From NCBI GenBank assembly GCA_017397695.1, contig JAFQIF010000218.1, forward strand, positions 1 to 35,237: a stretch of 35,237 nucleotides of DNA, in the 5' to 3' direction. Made by a program: the position numbers and the translations under genes. This DNA comes from Clostridia bacterium. Its GTDB lineage: Bacteria; Bacillota_A; Clostridia; Christensenellales; Aristaeellaceae. The notes below the pieces were generated by a model, which was not told the DNA's origin, searched no databases, and saw only the letters and a program-made list of their open reading frames with translations. Positions 22,750 through 30,923 of this stretch are shown in pieces; the first letter of the stretch is position 1, and each line of letters begins with the position of its first letter.

Positions 22750-24048
22750 ATGGCAAACTATTATCAGCCCGAAATCGAAACCGCCCCGCGCGAACAGATT
22801 CTGGCCTGGCAGAACGAGCGTCTGGTCAAGCAGGTGAAGCACGTGTGGGACAACGTCCCCTACTATCGCGCAAAGATGGAAGAAAAAGGTCTCACGCCGG
22901 AGGACATCAAGGGCGTTGACGACCTGCACAAGCTGCCCTTCCTGACCAAGAACGACCTGCGCGACGCCTATCCCTATGGCCTCAAGGGCGTGCCGCTGAG
23001 CGAATGCGTGCGCATTCAGTCGACCTCCGGCACCACCGGCCGCCGCGTCGTCGCGTTCTACACCCAGCACGACATCGACCTGTGGGAGGACTGCTGCGCG
23101 CGCGCCATCGTCGCCGCCGGCGGCACGAAGGAGGACGTCGTTCAGGTGGCCTATGGCTATGGCCTGTTCACCGGCGGCCCCGGCCTCAACGGCGGTTCCC
23201 ATCGCGTAGGCTGCCTGACGCTGCCGATGTCCTCGGGCAACACCGAGCGCCAGCTGCAGTTCATGACGGATCTGGAAGCGACCATCCTGTGCTGCACGCC
23301 GTCTTATGCGGCCTATCTGGGCGAGTCCATTGCCGAAGCGGGGCTGCGCGACAAGATCAAGCTCAAAGCAGGCATCTTCGGTGCGGAAGCATGGAGCGAG
23401 GAGATGCGCCACGACATCGAAAAGAGCCTGGGAATCAAGGCTTACGATATCTACGGCCTGACCGAAACCTCCGGCCCCGGTGTTTCGTTTGAATGCTGCG
23501 AACAGACGGGCATGCACATCAACGAAGATCACTTCATCGCAGAGATCATCGATCCCGAGACCGGCGAAGTGCTGCCCGAAGGAAGCAAGGGCGAACTGGT
23601 CTTCACCTCCATTACCAAGGAAGCCTTCCCGCTGCTGCGCTACCGCACCCGCGATATCTGTGTGCTCAGCCGCAAGAAGTGTTCCTGCGGCCGCACGCAT
23701 GTGAAGATGAGCAAGCCGATGGGCCGCAGCGATGATATGCTCATCATCAAGGGCGTCAATGTCTTCCCCTCTCAGATCGAGACCGTGCTGCTGGAGCAGG
23801 GCTATCCGGCAAACTATCAGCTTATCGTCGACCGCGTCAACCACAGCGACACGCTCGAGGTACTGGTGGAAATGCAGCTCAACAAATTCTCCGACTCCCT
23901 GGCCGATATCCACGACGAAGAAAAGAAGCTCGTTGCCGCGCTCAAGACCATGCTGGGTATCTACGCCAAGGTGCGCATCGTGTCGCCCAAGAGCATCGTC
24001 CGTTCCGAGGGCAAGGCTGTTCGCATCATCGACAAGCGCAAGATCTAA
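22750..24048 (+). CDS. Phenylacetate-CoA ligase family protein (PaaK-like)
   Basis: 432 residues, the PaaK length. The N-terminal VWDNVPYYRAKMEEKGL and RDAYPYGL segments are typical; the adenylate loop is STSGTTGRR (about 91-99). YDIYGLTETSGPGVSFEC, LRYRTRDI and GRSDDMLIIKGVNVFPSQIE complete the family pattern, with a C-terminal lysine-rich end. It converts an aryl acid such as phenylacetate or indoleacetate to its CoA ester with ATP giving AMP. It follows iorB by 35 bases. With IOR it can link aryl acids to aryl pyruvates, which favours acid salvage for aromatic amino acids. Confidence 0.92.
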   Translation: MANYYQPEIETAPREQILAWQNERLVKQVKHVWDNVPYYRAKMEEKGLTPEDIKGVDDLHKLPFLTKNDLRDAYPYGLKGVPLSECVRIQSTSGTTGRRVVAFYTQHDIDLWEDCCARAIVAAGGTKEDVVQVAYGYGLFTGGPGLNGGSHRVGCLTLPMSSGNTERQLQFMTDLEATILCCTPSYAAYLGESIAEAGLRDKIKLKAGIFGAEAWSEEMRHDIEKSLGIKAYDIYGLTETSGPGVSFECCEQTGMHINEDHFIAEIIDPETGEVLPEGSKGELVFTSITKEAFPLLRYRTRDICVLSRKKCSCGRTHVKMSKPMGRSDDMLIIKGVNVFPSQIETVLLEQGYPANYQLIVDRVNHSDTLEVLVEMQLNKFSDSLADIHDEEKKLVAALKTMLGIYAKVRIVSPKSIVRSEGKAVRIIDKRKI

Positions 24049-24060
24049 GGAGGCATGCAT

Positions 24061-24489
24061 ATGGTTCATCAGATTTCGATTTTTCTGGAAAACCGCGCCG
24101 GACAGCTGGCCGAAGTCACCCGTGTGCTGGCTGACAACGGCATCGACCTTCGCGCCATCTCCATCGCCGAAACCTCTGATTACGGCGTACTCCGCCTGAT
24201 TGTCGACGACGCCCAGCGCGCCACGTACATCCTGCATGAGCATGGCTATATCATCTCGATGACGCCTGTCAGCGTCGTTTCTGTTCCGGATGAAATCGGC
24301 GGTCTTGCCCCGGTGCTCGAGGCGCTGGCCGCGGGCAAAATGGACGTGGAATACATGTATTCTCTGTTCACGCACAAAGACGGAATGGCGTATATGGTTT
24401 TCCGCATTGAGGATGAAGCAAAGTTTGCCGAACTGCTCAGGCCATATCGCATCAAGCTGGCGGGCAAAGATGAGCTCGGTCTCAAATAA
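24061..24489 (+). CDS. Tandem ACT-domain protein
   Basis: 142 residues comprising two ACT repeats: QISIFLENRAGQLAEVTRVL and IDLRAISIAETSDYGVLRLI for the first, and VEYMYSLFTHKDGMAYMVFR for the second. The start at ATG 24061 has AAGGAGG seven bases upstream, overlapping the ligase stop codon; ATG 24055 is too close. ACT domains bind amino acids. Genes of this type commonly sit beside iorAB/paaK, implying regulation of the ligase or oxidoreductase by phenylalanine, tryptophan or another amino acid. It has no DNA-binding or enzymatic domain of its own. Confidence 0.9.
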   Translation: MVHQISIFLENRAGQLAEVTRVLADNGIDLRAISIAETSDYGVLRLIVDDAQRATYILHEHGYIISMTPVSVVSVPDEIGGLAPVLEALAAGKMDVEYMYSLFTHKDGMAYMVFRIEDEAKFAELLRPYRIKLAGKDELGLK

Positions 24490-24507
24490 ACACGCATCTG
24501 ATATGCC

Positions 24508-24539
24508 AAAGGCCCTCTCCCCAATGGGAGAGGGCCTTT
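24508..24539 (+). terminator. Terminator of the ior operon, probably bidirectional
   Basis: Perfect 14-bp arms AAAGGCCCTCTCCC and complement around CAAT. It lies 18 bases after the ACT gene and 30 before the convergent aldolase stop. Confidence 0.85.
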
Positions 24540-24569
24540 ATCATGCAAACCATTGTATCCGTCCACCCG

Positions 24570-25400
24570 TTATGCCCTGCCCGCGCAGGAAAACAGATCG
24601 ATCTTCCTTTCCACAGCGTCGCGGATAAAGTCCTTCTTGAGATTGCGCGCCTTGAGGTAATCCATCCCCTGGCGCAGCGCCTCCGCCTGTCCTGCCATAC
24701 CCGCCAGACACAAATCGGTGAAGATATTCACCTTGGCAATGCCGTCGGCGATGGACTGGCGGAAATCGTAATCACTCAAACCGGAGCCGCCATGGAGTAC
24801 CAGCGGGACATCGACCGCCGCACGGAGCTCGCGCAGGCGCTCAAAGGAGAGCTTCGGCGCGGTCTTATAGGCGCCGTGCGCCGTGCCAATCGCCACAGCC
24901 AGCGCATCCACGCCCGTATCCGCCAGATACTGCTTCGCTTCTTCGACAGTGGTATAGCGGCTTTCATCCTCGCTGTTGACCGCGCTGCCCACATGACCGA
25001 TCTCGCCTTCGACCGTAGCGCCGAAGCAATGCGCAATGCGAACGATCTCACGCGTCTGTTCGATATTCTGTGCGTAAGGCTTCACCGATCCATCAAACAT
25101 GACGCTGGAAAAACCCAGCTTGAGCGCTTCCATACAGCGTTCAAACGTAAGGCCGTGATCATAATGCACGACAACCGGCACACTCGCCCGTTTGGCAGCT
25201 TCGACCGTAGACGGGCCGATAAGCGCCAGCTCGCCGTAAGGCAACAGAATCTCCGCCGTTCCGATAATCACCGGCGCGTGCTTTCTTTCCGCCGCCTCGA
25301 TAACCGCCTCCAGCGAATCCGTATCCACCGTATTGAACAGGCCTACGGCATAATGATTCTTCTGCGCATCATAGAGCACTTCATTGAGATTGACCAGCAT
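24570..25400 (-). CDS. Class II ketose-bisphosphate aldolase (GatY/KbaY/FbaA family)
   Basis: 276 residues. Zinc-site motif VVVHYDHG (His79-His82), EGEIGHVGS with the second-site acid and histidine, IGTAHGAYK, and the phosphate-binding LHGGSGLSD then IAKVNIFTD are all present. It cleaves a ketose bisphosphate to dihydroxyacetone phosphate and an aldehyde. A GGAGG site precedes ATG. It follows the PfkB kinase gene by 36 bases, giving a kinase-aldolase pair as in tagatose or 5-keto-deoxy sugar breakdown. FBP, tagatose-1,6-bisphosphate or an inositol-derived DKG-phosphate would all be consistent. Confidence 0.9.
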   Translation of the reverse strand: MLVNLNEVLYDAQKNHYAVGLFNTVDTDSLEAVIEAAERKHAPVIIGTAEILLPYGELALIGPSTVEAAKRASVPVVVHYDHGLTFERCMEALKLGFSSVMFDGSVKPYAQNIEQTREIVRIAHCFGATVEGEIGHVGSAVNSEDESRYTTVEEAKQYLADTGVDALAVAIGTAHGAYKTAPKLSFERLRELRAAVDVPLVLHGGSGLSDYDFRQSIADGIAKVNIFTDLCLAGMAGQAEALRQGMDYLKARNLKKDFIRDAVERKIDLFSCAGRA

Positions 25401-25436
25401 CTTTTTTCCTCCTCCGACCTTTGAATGACGTCAGCC

Positions 25437-26450
25437 TTACAATTCGTTCTTTTCCCACTCATCCATCATCCTCTGCAGTTCGGCAAAGGATTTCATGCCG
25501 CTGATGGAATCCGGCGCGCTGAGATTGGCCGCTGCAGCCGCTGCGGCAAATCTCAGCATCCATTGCGGATCCCGGTTATGATAAATCGCATAGAGGCATC
25601 CTGCGCAAAAAGCGTCCCCCGCGCCTACGCTGCCCTTGATATAATCTCTGGAAAGCTTCAAAGAAGGCTCTATGAACAATCCTTTTTCCGCATCCAGACA
25701 GAATCCGCCCTCCGGACAATGCAGAATCACACGTTTTTTCACGCCTTTGCTGAGGATGAATTCCAGCGACTTGACGACATTTTCCTGATTCAACGTTCCA
25801 TCCGGATAGCGCACATCCAGCCCCGACACCGAGCCGCCCTCATACTCGTTCATAATCGCATAGTCACAGTAGCGCAGCGCGGGGATCACCTTCTCCTGAA
25901 ACAGTCCAGCTTCGCCGCTGACCACATCAATCGAGGTCAGAATCCCCTGCTGCTGCACATCGTGCAGATAGCGCGCCATCACGGTTCCGTACTCAGCGTC
26001 AGGCGCATCAAAAGCATCCAGCAGAAGGATATAACCAATATGCATCAAATCGCAATGAAGCGCCTGCGGCGGCATATCCTCCGGAGAAAACTCCGCATTG
26101 GCGCCTCGATAATGGAAGAACGTCCGCTCTGCGCTGTCTGCCGCGCTCATGGCGTCACTGAAGCTGGTCTGTTTCGTTCGGGAGAAGCTGACGCCGTCCG
26201 TATCGATCCCCTCTTGGCGCATCACATCCAGCACAAACCTTCCTGCTTCATCATCGCCAACCCTGCCGACAGCACGAAGCGGGATGTCGCTCTGTATACG
26301 CCTGATATCAATAAGCGTATTGGGGACGCAGCCGCCGACTGCGCGCTGAACGTCATAGATATCCGCCAGCTTGCCGGGACGCGGATACGTGGATACCGTT
26401 TTGACGTAATCGGTAAGGATATTGCCCGCAATGGTGATGCCTTTGCTCAT
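25437..26450 (-). CDS. PfkB-family carbohydrate kinase
   Basis: 337 residues from ATG 26450 (AAAGGAG 11 bases upstream). The N-terminal GITIAGNILTDYVKTVSTYP and AVGGCVPNT correspond to the substrate-binding start and the GG motif of the ribokinase fold. KGSVGAGDAFCAGCLYA gives the GAGD anion hole with catalytic Asp. It phosphorylates a sugar, nucleoside or keto-sugar acid. It is first in a two-gene transcript with the class II aldolase, so its product probably feeds that aldolase. The sugar is undetermined. Confidence 0.88.
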   Translation of the reverse strand: MSKGITIAGNILTDYVKTVSTYPRPGKLADIYDVQRAVGGCVPNTLIDIRRIQSDIPLRAVGRVGDDEAGRFVLDVMRQEGIDTDGVSFSRTKQTSFSDAMSAADSAERTFFHYRGANAEFSPEDMPPQALHCDLMHIGYILLLDAFDAPDAEYGTVMARYLHDVQQQGILTSIDVVSGEAGLFQEKVIPALRYCDYAIMNEYEGGSVSGLDVRYPDGTLNQENVVKSLEFILSKGVKKRVILHCPEGGFCLDAEKGLFIEPSLKLSRDYIKGSVGAGDAFCAGCLYAIYHNRDPQWMLRFAAAAAAANLSAPDSISGMKSFAELQRMMDEWEKNEL

Positions 26451-26528
26451 ACGCTCGTCCGCTCCTTTTTCCTCAATTCCGCGCATATTTTCTTTCCGTG
26501 ATCTGCCGCCGCATTCTCTGTTGTTTCC

Positions 26529-26557
26529 AGTATATCATCCACGCTGTTTGGTGTAAA
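26529..26557 (-). promoter_or_regulatory. Promoter of the kinase/aldolase operon
   Basis: Minus strand TTTACA (26552-26557), 17-base spacer, TATACT (26529-26534), about 80 bases before the kinase start. Confidence 0.65.
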
Positions 26558-26605
26558 GCAAAGAACCCACAAACCCCGACCATAAACAGATTTCTGCTTG
26601 TCATC

Positions 26606-26648
26606 AAAAAGACGCCGCCTGCAGGAGATTCTCCCGCAAAGCGGCGTC
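26606..26648 (-). terminator. Terminator of the ligase/E2-like operon
   Basis: GACGCCGC (26611-26618) pairs with GCGGCGTC (26641-26648), with an inner TGC/GCA and GGAG/CTCC stem. On the minus strand TTTTT follows (26606-26610). Confidence 0.8.
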
Positions 26649-26681
26649 CAAAGGATTCACCGATATCCGGAACAAACAGCA

Positions 26682-28424
26682 TCAGGCGCTTTGCTCCGAC
26701 TGATTCTGCTGCTCCTGCTGCTTCATTTTACCCAGTTCTTCCTCCTCAAGCACGCGGTAGGCCACCTTACCCACCAGCGTCTTGGGCATCTCTTCCCGGA
26801 ACTCGAGATCGCGCGGCATGGCATACTTGGCCACATGCTTGCGGCAATGGTCCAGGATCGCCTGCTTGGTCTCCTCGGTTGCTTCCACGCCGGCAGCCAG
26901 CTTCACAAACGCCTTCACACGCTGCATCTTCAGCGAATCCGGCACGCCGATCACGCAGCTCATCTGCACAAACTCGTGAGCGTCGAGGATATTCTCAATC
27001 TGCGCCGGGTAGACGTTGTAGCCGGAGGTGACGATCATGCGCTTGGCCCTGCCCTTGAAGTAGACAAAGCCCTGTTCATCCATCTTGCCCAGATCGCCAG
27101 TGTACACCCAGGTCAGGCCGTCCTCATGGGTGCGCAGGGTCTGCGCGGTTTCTACCGGATGATGCATGTATTCCTTCATCACCGTCGGACCGGCCAGCAG
27201 AATCTCGCCCTCCTCGCCGTAGGGCAGCTCATGATCCGTGCCCGGCTCCACAATCTTGATATAGGTATCCGGGAAGGGCAGACCGATAGAACCTTCCTTG
27301 AACATATGGGAAGGCGTCAGGCAGCAGGCCGTCACCGTCTCCGTCGTGCCATAGCCCTCGCGCACCTGCACACTTGCCTTATGATCGTAGAGGAACTTAT
27401 CAAGCTTCTTCTTGAGCTCAATAGAGAGCGAATCGCCGCCGGAGAACACGCCTTTCAGGCAGCTCAGATCCGCGCCGTCCATGTCCTTGAGGCGCAGCAG
27501 CGCCTCATACAGCGTGGGCACGCCGGCCACAAAGTTGCAGCGCTTCTTCACCAGATCACGTGCATAGGTTTTGGGCGTAAAACGCGGCACCAGAATACAG
27601 CGGCCGCCATGGGTCAGCATGGTATGGATGCACACGCCAAGGCCAAAGCCATGGAAAACCGGCATTGCAGCCAGCATCTTATCGCCCGGCCGGAACATCG
27701 GATTGGCTGCAATCACCTGCTCGCCCAGCGCATTGAAATTCCCGTTGGTCAGCACGATACCCTTGGTGGTTCCGGTAGTGCCGCCGGAATAGAGAATCAC
27801 CGCCGGATCATCCTTGGCGCGCTTCACGCGATAATCGTAGAAGCAGCACTTGCTCAGGCGCATGAATTCCTGCCAGCGGATGACAGGCGCGTCTGCCGGA
27901 ATCTTCTTGATCTTGCGTCCTTCGGTAAGCATATAGCCCGCGCGGATCGGCTGCGCCAGCGCATCACGGATGCTGGCGATAACAATATTGACCACCTTGG
28001 TGTTCTTTCGGATCGCCTCAAACTTATGATAAAACTGATCCAGCGTGATGGCTGTTACGCTGCCGGACTCGTTGAGATAAAACTCAATCTCCTTTTCTGC
28101 CGACAGCGGATGAATCATATTGGCGATACCGCCTACCATATTTACCGCATAGAACAGGCAGATTGCCTGCGGGCAATTCGGCATGGCAATCGTGACCTTG
28201 TCGCCTTCGCGGATGCCGATGGTTTTGAGCGCTTTTGCGCAGATTTCCACATCGCGCATCAACTCTTTATAGGTTGTCGCCTTGCCCATGAAATCAAATG
28301 CGACGAAATTAGGATACTGCTGTGCAACCTGCTCCAGCATCTCGCACATAGATCCCTCAAAGTAATCCAGGTGCATGGGCACCTCGCCCATGTAATCCTT
28401 CCACGGCGTTTTTGCGGTAATCAT
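26682..28424 (-). CDS. Acyl-CoA synthetase / adenylate-forming ligase coupled to an E2-like protein
   Basis: 580 residues. Adenylate loop ILYSGGTTGTTKG is at about 210-222; REGYGTTETVTACC, VYTGDLGKMDEQGFVYFKG and KRMIVTSGYNVYPAQIE follow, and PKTLVGKVAYRVL carries the terminal lysine. The first residues (TAKTPWKDYMGEVPMHLDY) resemble long-chain acyl-CoA synthetases of Clostridia. The C-terminal tail is rich in Gln and Glu. Its ATG overlaps the stop of the E2-like gene (ATGA), so the two proteins are made together in similar amounts. It presumably supplies an acyl-CoA or acyl-adenylate to that partner. Confidence 0.88.
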   Translation of the reverse strand: MITAKTPWKDYMGEVPMHLDYFEGSMCEMLEQVAQQYPNFVAFDFMGKATTYKELMRDVEICAKALKTIGIREGDKVTIAMPNCPQAICLFYAVNMVGGIANMIHPLSAEKEIEFYLNESGSVTAITLDQFYHKFEAIRKNTKVVNIVIASIRDALAQPIRAGYMLTEGRKIKKIPADAPVIRWQEFMRLSKCCFYDYRVKRAKDDPAVILYSGGTTGTTKGIVLTNGNFNALGEQVIAANPMFRPGDKMLAAMPVFHGFGLGVCIHTMLTHGGRCILVPRFTPKTYARDLVKKRCNFVAGVPTLYEALLRLKDMDGADLSCLKGVFSGGDSLSIELKKKLDKFLYDHKASVQVREGYGTTETVTACCLTPSHMFKEGSIGLPFPDTYIKIVEPGTDHELPYGEEGEILLAGPTVMKEYMHHPVETAQTLRTHEDGLTWVYTGDLGKMDEQGFVYFKGRAKRMIVTSGYNVYPAQIENILDAHEFVQMSCVIGVPDSLKMQRVKAFVKLAAGVEATEETKQAILDHCRKHVAKYAMPRDLEFREEMPKTLVGKVAYRVLEEEELGKMKQQEQQNQSEQSA

Positions 28425-29287
28425 TCGTATTCTACCTCTTCGTCAAGCGGCCTCTCCAGCAGTTCCGGGTTCTCCAGCAGCTTCTTGAGCAGGCGGACGG
28501 TCTTGGAATAGTAATAGCCATCGGCCAGGCGCTCATCGATCGTCAGGCCCAGATCTACGCTGTCGCGCATGGTCACATGACCTTCTTCATCATAAAACGG
28601 ACGCTTCTTCAGGCTTCCGATGGTGCAGAACACAGAAGTCGTACCCCAGTTATTCAGGTGATGATAGCCGGCATTGAGCTTGATGGAGCCCAGATTGCTC
28701 AGCACCACGGAGGAATAATACGGATCTCCCTTGATCAGGGCATACGGTACCCATCCATGGCGATCCAGCCAGCGCAGCAGCGCACCCACCAGCAGGATCA
28801 GGCAGCGCGGCGCCTTGCTCACCAAAGCCACGCTCTTCATGCCATCATCGATCTTGTCGCTGCGGCAGAAGGACACCTGACGGTAAATCTCGTCGTGAAT
28901 GGAATCGATGGTGTCGCTGCTCTTGGAATGGATAATCGCCAGCGCTTCCTCTCCATGATCCGCAAAGATCTTCTTCACCGTGAAGGCCGCCGAAACCTCA
29001 TTGCGCTGATACACCGTCTGGTTGGCGATGAAGCGGTTCATCTTCGGGCGAAGCGTAATCGTTTTGAGCATCGCCGTAACCATCACCTGAAACAGATTAT
29101 ACTGATACGGCAGATCACCGGTATTCTTCTTCTCCAGATAAGCCATGACATTCGTCAGATCGATACACTCGCTGATAAACGCCTCATTATCACAACGGTT
29201 CGGATACATCAGCGGCATGACCACATGCATCGGATGGATGTTTTTCAGGAGCTTTCCGTCTTTTCTGTCGCCGAATTTCTTTCCCAT
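28421..29287 (-). CDS. 2-oxoacid dehydrogenase E2-like (CAT-fold) acyltransferase lacking lipoyl domain
   Basis: 288 residues from ATG 29287; an upstream ATG at 29329 has no ribosome site. Only the CAT-like catalytic domain is present, without a lipoyl or peripheral-subunit-binding domain. Identifiable parts are PRCLILLVGALLRWLD, SNLGSIKLNAGYHHLNNWG and the C-terminal block LTIDERLADGYYYSKT. In E2 and CAT enzymes this block is HxxxDG; here the histidine position is Glu (about residue 252) while DG is kept. It is followed with a four-base overlap by an acyl-CoA synthetase. It may be an acyltransferase with altered chemistry or a binding protein for acyl groups. Function is unassigned. Confidence 0.75.
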   Translation of the reverse strand: MGKKFGDRKDGKLLKNIHPMHVVMPLMYPNRCDNEAFISECIDLTNVMAYLEKKNTGDLPYQYNLFQVMVTAMLKTITLRPKMNRFIANQTVYQRNEVSAAFTVKKIFADHGEEALAIIHSKSSDTIDSIHDEIYRQVSFCRSDKIDDGMKSVALVSKAPRCLILLVGALLRWLDRHGWVPYALIKGDPYYSSVVLSNLGSIKLNAGYHHLNNWGTTSVFCTIGSLKKRPFYDEEGHVTMRDSVDLGLTIDERLADGYYYSKTVRLLKKLLENPELLERPLDEEVEYE

Positions 29288-29351
29288 ATGCTTCTCACTT
29301 TCAATATGCTGCTTGAAATATGCGCCCATATATATTTATACAAGCCTATAT

Positions 29352-29380
29352 AGAATACCATTCATTTATTTCGTTTACAA
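29352..29380 (-). promoter_or_regulatory. Promoter of the E2-like/ligase operon
   Basis: Minus strand TTGTAA (29375-29380), 17-base spacer, TATTCT (29352-29357). The leader would be about 60 bases to ATG 29287. A palindrome lies upstream at 29408-29421. Confidence 0.55.
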
Positions 29381-29407
29381 GACAGTCAGTCATATTTGAC
29401 CGAACAA

Positions 29408-29421
29408 TTAACTTAAGTTAA
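29408..29421. promoter_or_regulatory. Perfect 14-bp palindrome TTAACTTAAGTTAA, candidate operator
   Basis: It sits about 28 bases upstream of the -35 of the E2-like/ligase promoter in an AT-rich gap, where an activator would bind. No matching regulator gene is in the window. Confidence 0.4.
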
Positions 29422-29479
29422 CAAAAAACACCCATAGAAAACCGGTCATTCATAAATATTTCTTAATTACAAAACAAAA

Positions 29480-29509
29480 ATCCCCCGCTCAGCCTGCCGA
29501 ACGGGGGAT
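29480..29509 (-). terminator. Terminator of the Etf/dehydrogenase operon
   Basis: ATCCCCCG and CGGGGGAT arms; on the minus strand the hairpin is followed by a TTTTGTTTT run. It lies 17 bases after the dehydrogenase stop codon. Confidence 0.85.
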
Positions 29510-29525
29510 CCTGATCATCATTGCA

Positions 29526-30923
29526 TTACACAACCTTGCCCGGATTGAGAATACCCTTGGGATCAAAGGCTGCCTTGATGCCGCGCATCAACTCCATCTG
29601 CGTCTCGCCGACCGCCTCCATGAGGAACGGCTTTTTGGCATGTCCGATGCCATGCTCGCCGGACACGTCGCCGCCCATGGCGCGCGCAGAGGCGTACATA
29701 TCATTCATCGCCTTTTCCACGCGCTCTTTCCAGACGCTCTCCTCCAGAGCGTCCCTGCATACATAAACATGCAGATTGCCATCGCCGGCATGGCCAAAGG
29801 AACAGATGCGGATATCGTACCGCTCACTGATCTCGCGTGTCGCGCGAACAAACGCTGCGATTCTGTCGCGCGGCACAACGACGTCGCATTCATCCATGGC
29901 GCTGGTACTGCCCTTAATGGCCTCCAGGAATGCGCCGCGCGCACTCCAGATGCTCTCTTTGCGCTCATCGGTATCTGCCATCAGCACATCCTTTGCACCC
30001 AGCCCCAGCGCCAGATCGGTCAGCGCGTCCATGGACGGCCTGAGCGCATCCATGCTTGCGCCATCAAGGCGGACCAGCAAATAGGCGTCCGCGCTGTTAT
30101 CCGGGAACTGCTTGCCCAGATATGTCTCTGCACAAGAAATGACCTCGCGTTCCATGAACTCGACCGCCGTCGGCTCGCAGCCACAGGCAAGTACTTCCGG
30201 TACAGCGCTGATGCAGGCATCCAGATCGTCAAAGGGAATCAGCAGAGAAAGATTGGCTTTAGGCTCGGGAATGAGCTTGACCGTCATGCGGGTCAGGAAG
30301 CCCAGCGTGCCTTCTGATCCGATCATCAGATCGACAAGGCTGTAGCCGCTGGAGGACTTCACGTTCTTGCCGCCCATCTCCACGATACGACCATCCGCCA
30401 GCACCACCTGCATGCCCAGCACATAATCGCGCGTGACGCCATAGCGCACGGCGCGCATGCCGCCGGCATTGGTCATCACATTGCCGCCCATGGATGCGGT
30501 TTTCTCACCCGGATCCGGCGGATAGAACAGGCCCGTCCCCTCCAGCGCCTTGGGAAACTCCATGAGCAATACACCAGGCTCCACCGTAGCCGTCATATTC
30601 TTGACGTCCACTTCGATCACATTTTTCATCTTTTCGCTGGAAAGGATCACGCCGCCGTGGATCGCCACACTGCCGCCGCACAGACCGGTGCCCGCGCCGC
30701 GCGGCGTGACAGCGATCTCCTTGTCATTGCAATAGGCGAGCACTTTGCTGATCTCATCGGCTGAAACGGCCTGAAGAACAGCTTCCGGCATAAAGTGACC
30801 GTATTCAGTCATCTCATCGTGATCGTAATCCGTGCTGATCGCTTCGCCGCTGAACACACGACCGGGCATCAGCGTTTCAAAGAATCTGAGATCATCCGTA
30901 TCTACGCGCTTGAATGTCCTCAT
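29526..30923 (-). CDS. FAD-linked 2-hydroxyacid dehydrogenase (LctD/GlcD family)
   Basis: 465 residues. The PCMH-type FAD domain has VTPRGAGTGLCGGSVA (about 72-87), YPPDPGEKTASMGGNVMTNAGG, and KSSSGYSLVDLMIGSEGTLG. The C-terminal FAD-oxidase domain has SFGHAGDGNLHVYV and SGEHGIGHAKK, with GILNPGKV at the end. It oxidises D-lactate, glycolate or a similar 2-hydroxy acid. The start overlaps the end of the EtfA gene (ATGA), and EtfB lies before that. This is the order seen in the confurcating lactate dehydrogenase of Acetobacterium woodii (lctBCD). No lactate permease or racemase is adjacent. Confidence 0.9.
   Translation of the reverse strand: MRTFKRVDTDDLRFFETLMPGRVFSGEAISTDYDHDEMTEYGHFMPEAVLQAVSADEISKVLAYCNDKEIAVTPRGAGTGLCGGSVAIHGGVILSSEKMKNVIEVDVKNMTATVEPGVLLMEFPKALEGTGLFYPPDPGEKTASMGGNVMTNAGGMRAVRYGVTRDYVLGMQVVLADGRIVEMGGKNVKSSSGYSLVDLMIGSEGTLGFLTRMTVKLIPEPKANLSLLIPFDDLDACISAVPEVLACGCEPTAVEFMEREVISCAETYLGKQFPDNSADAYLLVRLDGASMDALRPSMDALTDLALGLGAKDVLMADTDERKESIWSARGAFLEAIKGSTSAMDECDVVVPRDRIAAFVRATREISERYDIRICSFGHAGDGNLHVYVCRDALEESVWKERVEKAMNDMYASARAMGGDVSGEHGIGHAKKPFLMEAVGETQMELMRGIKAAFDPKGILNPGKVV

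Noticed and set aside
26598..28511. Plus-strand open frame opposite the ligase at 26682-28424
   Set aside because: Shadow frame with no motifs, crossing the terminator at 26606-26648.
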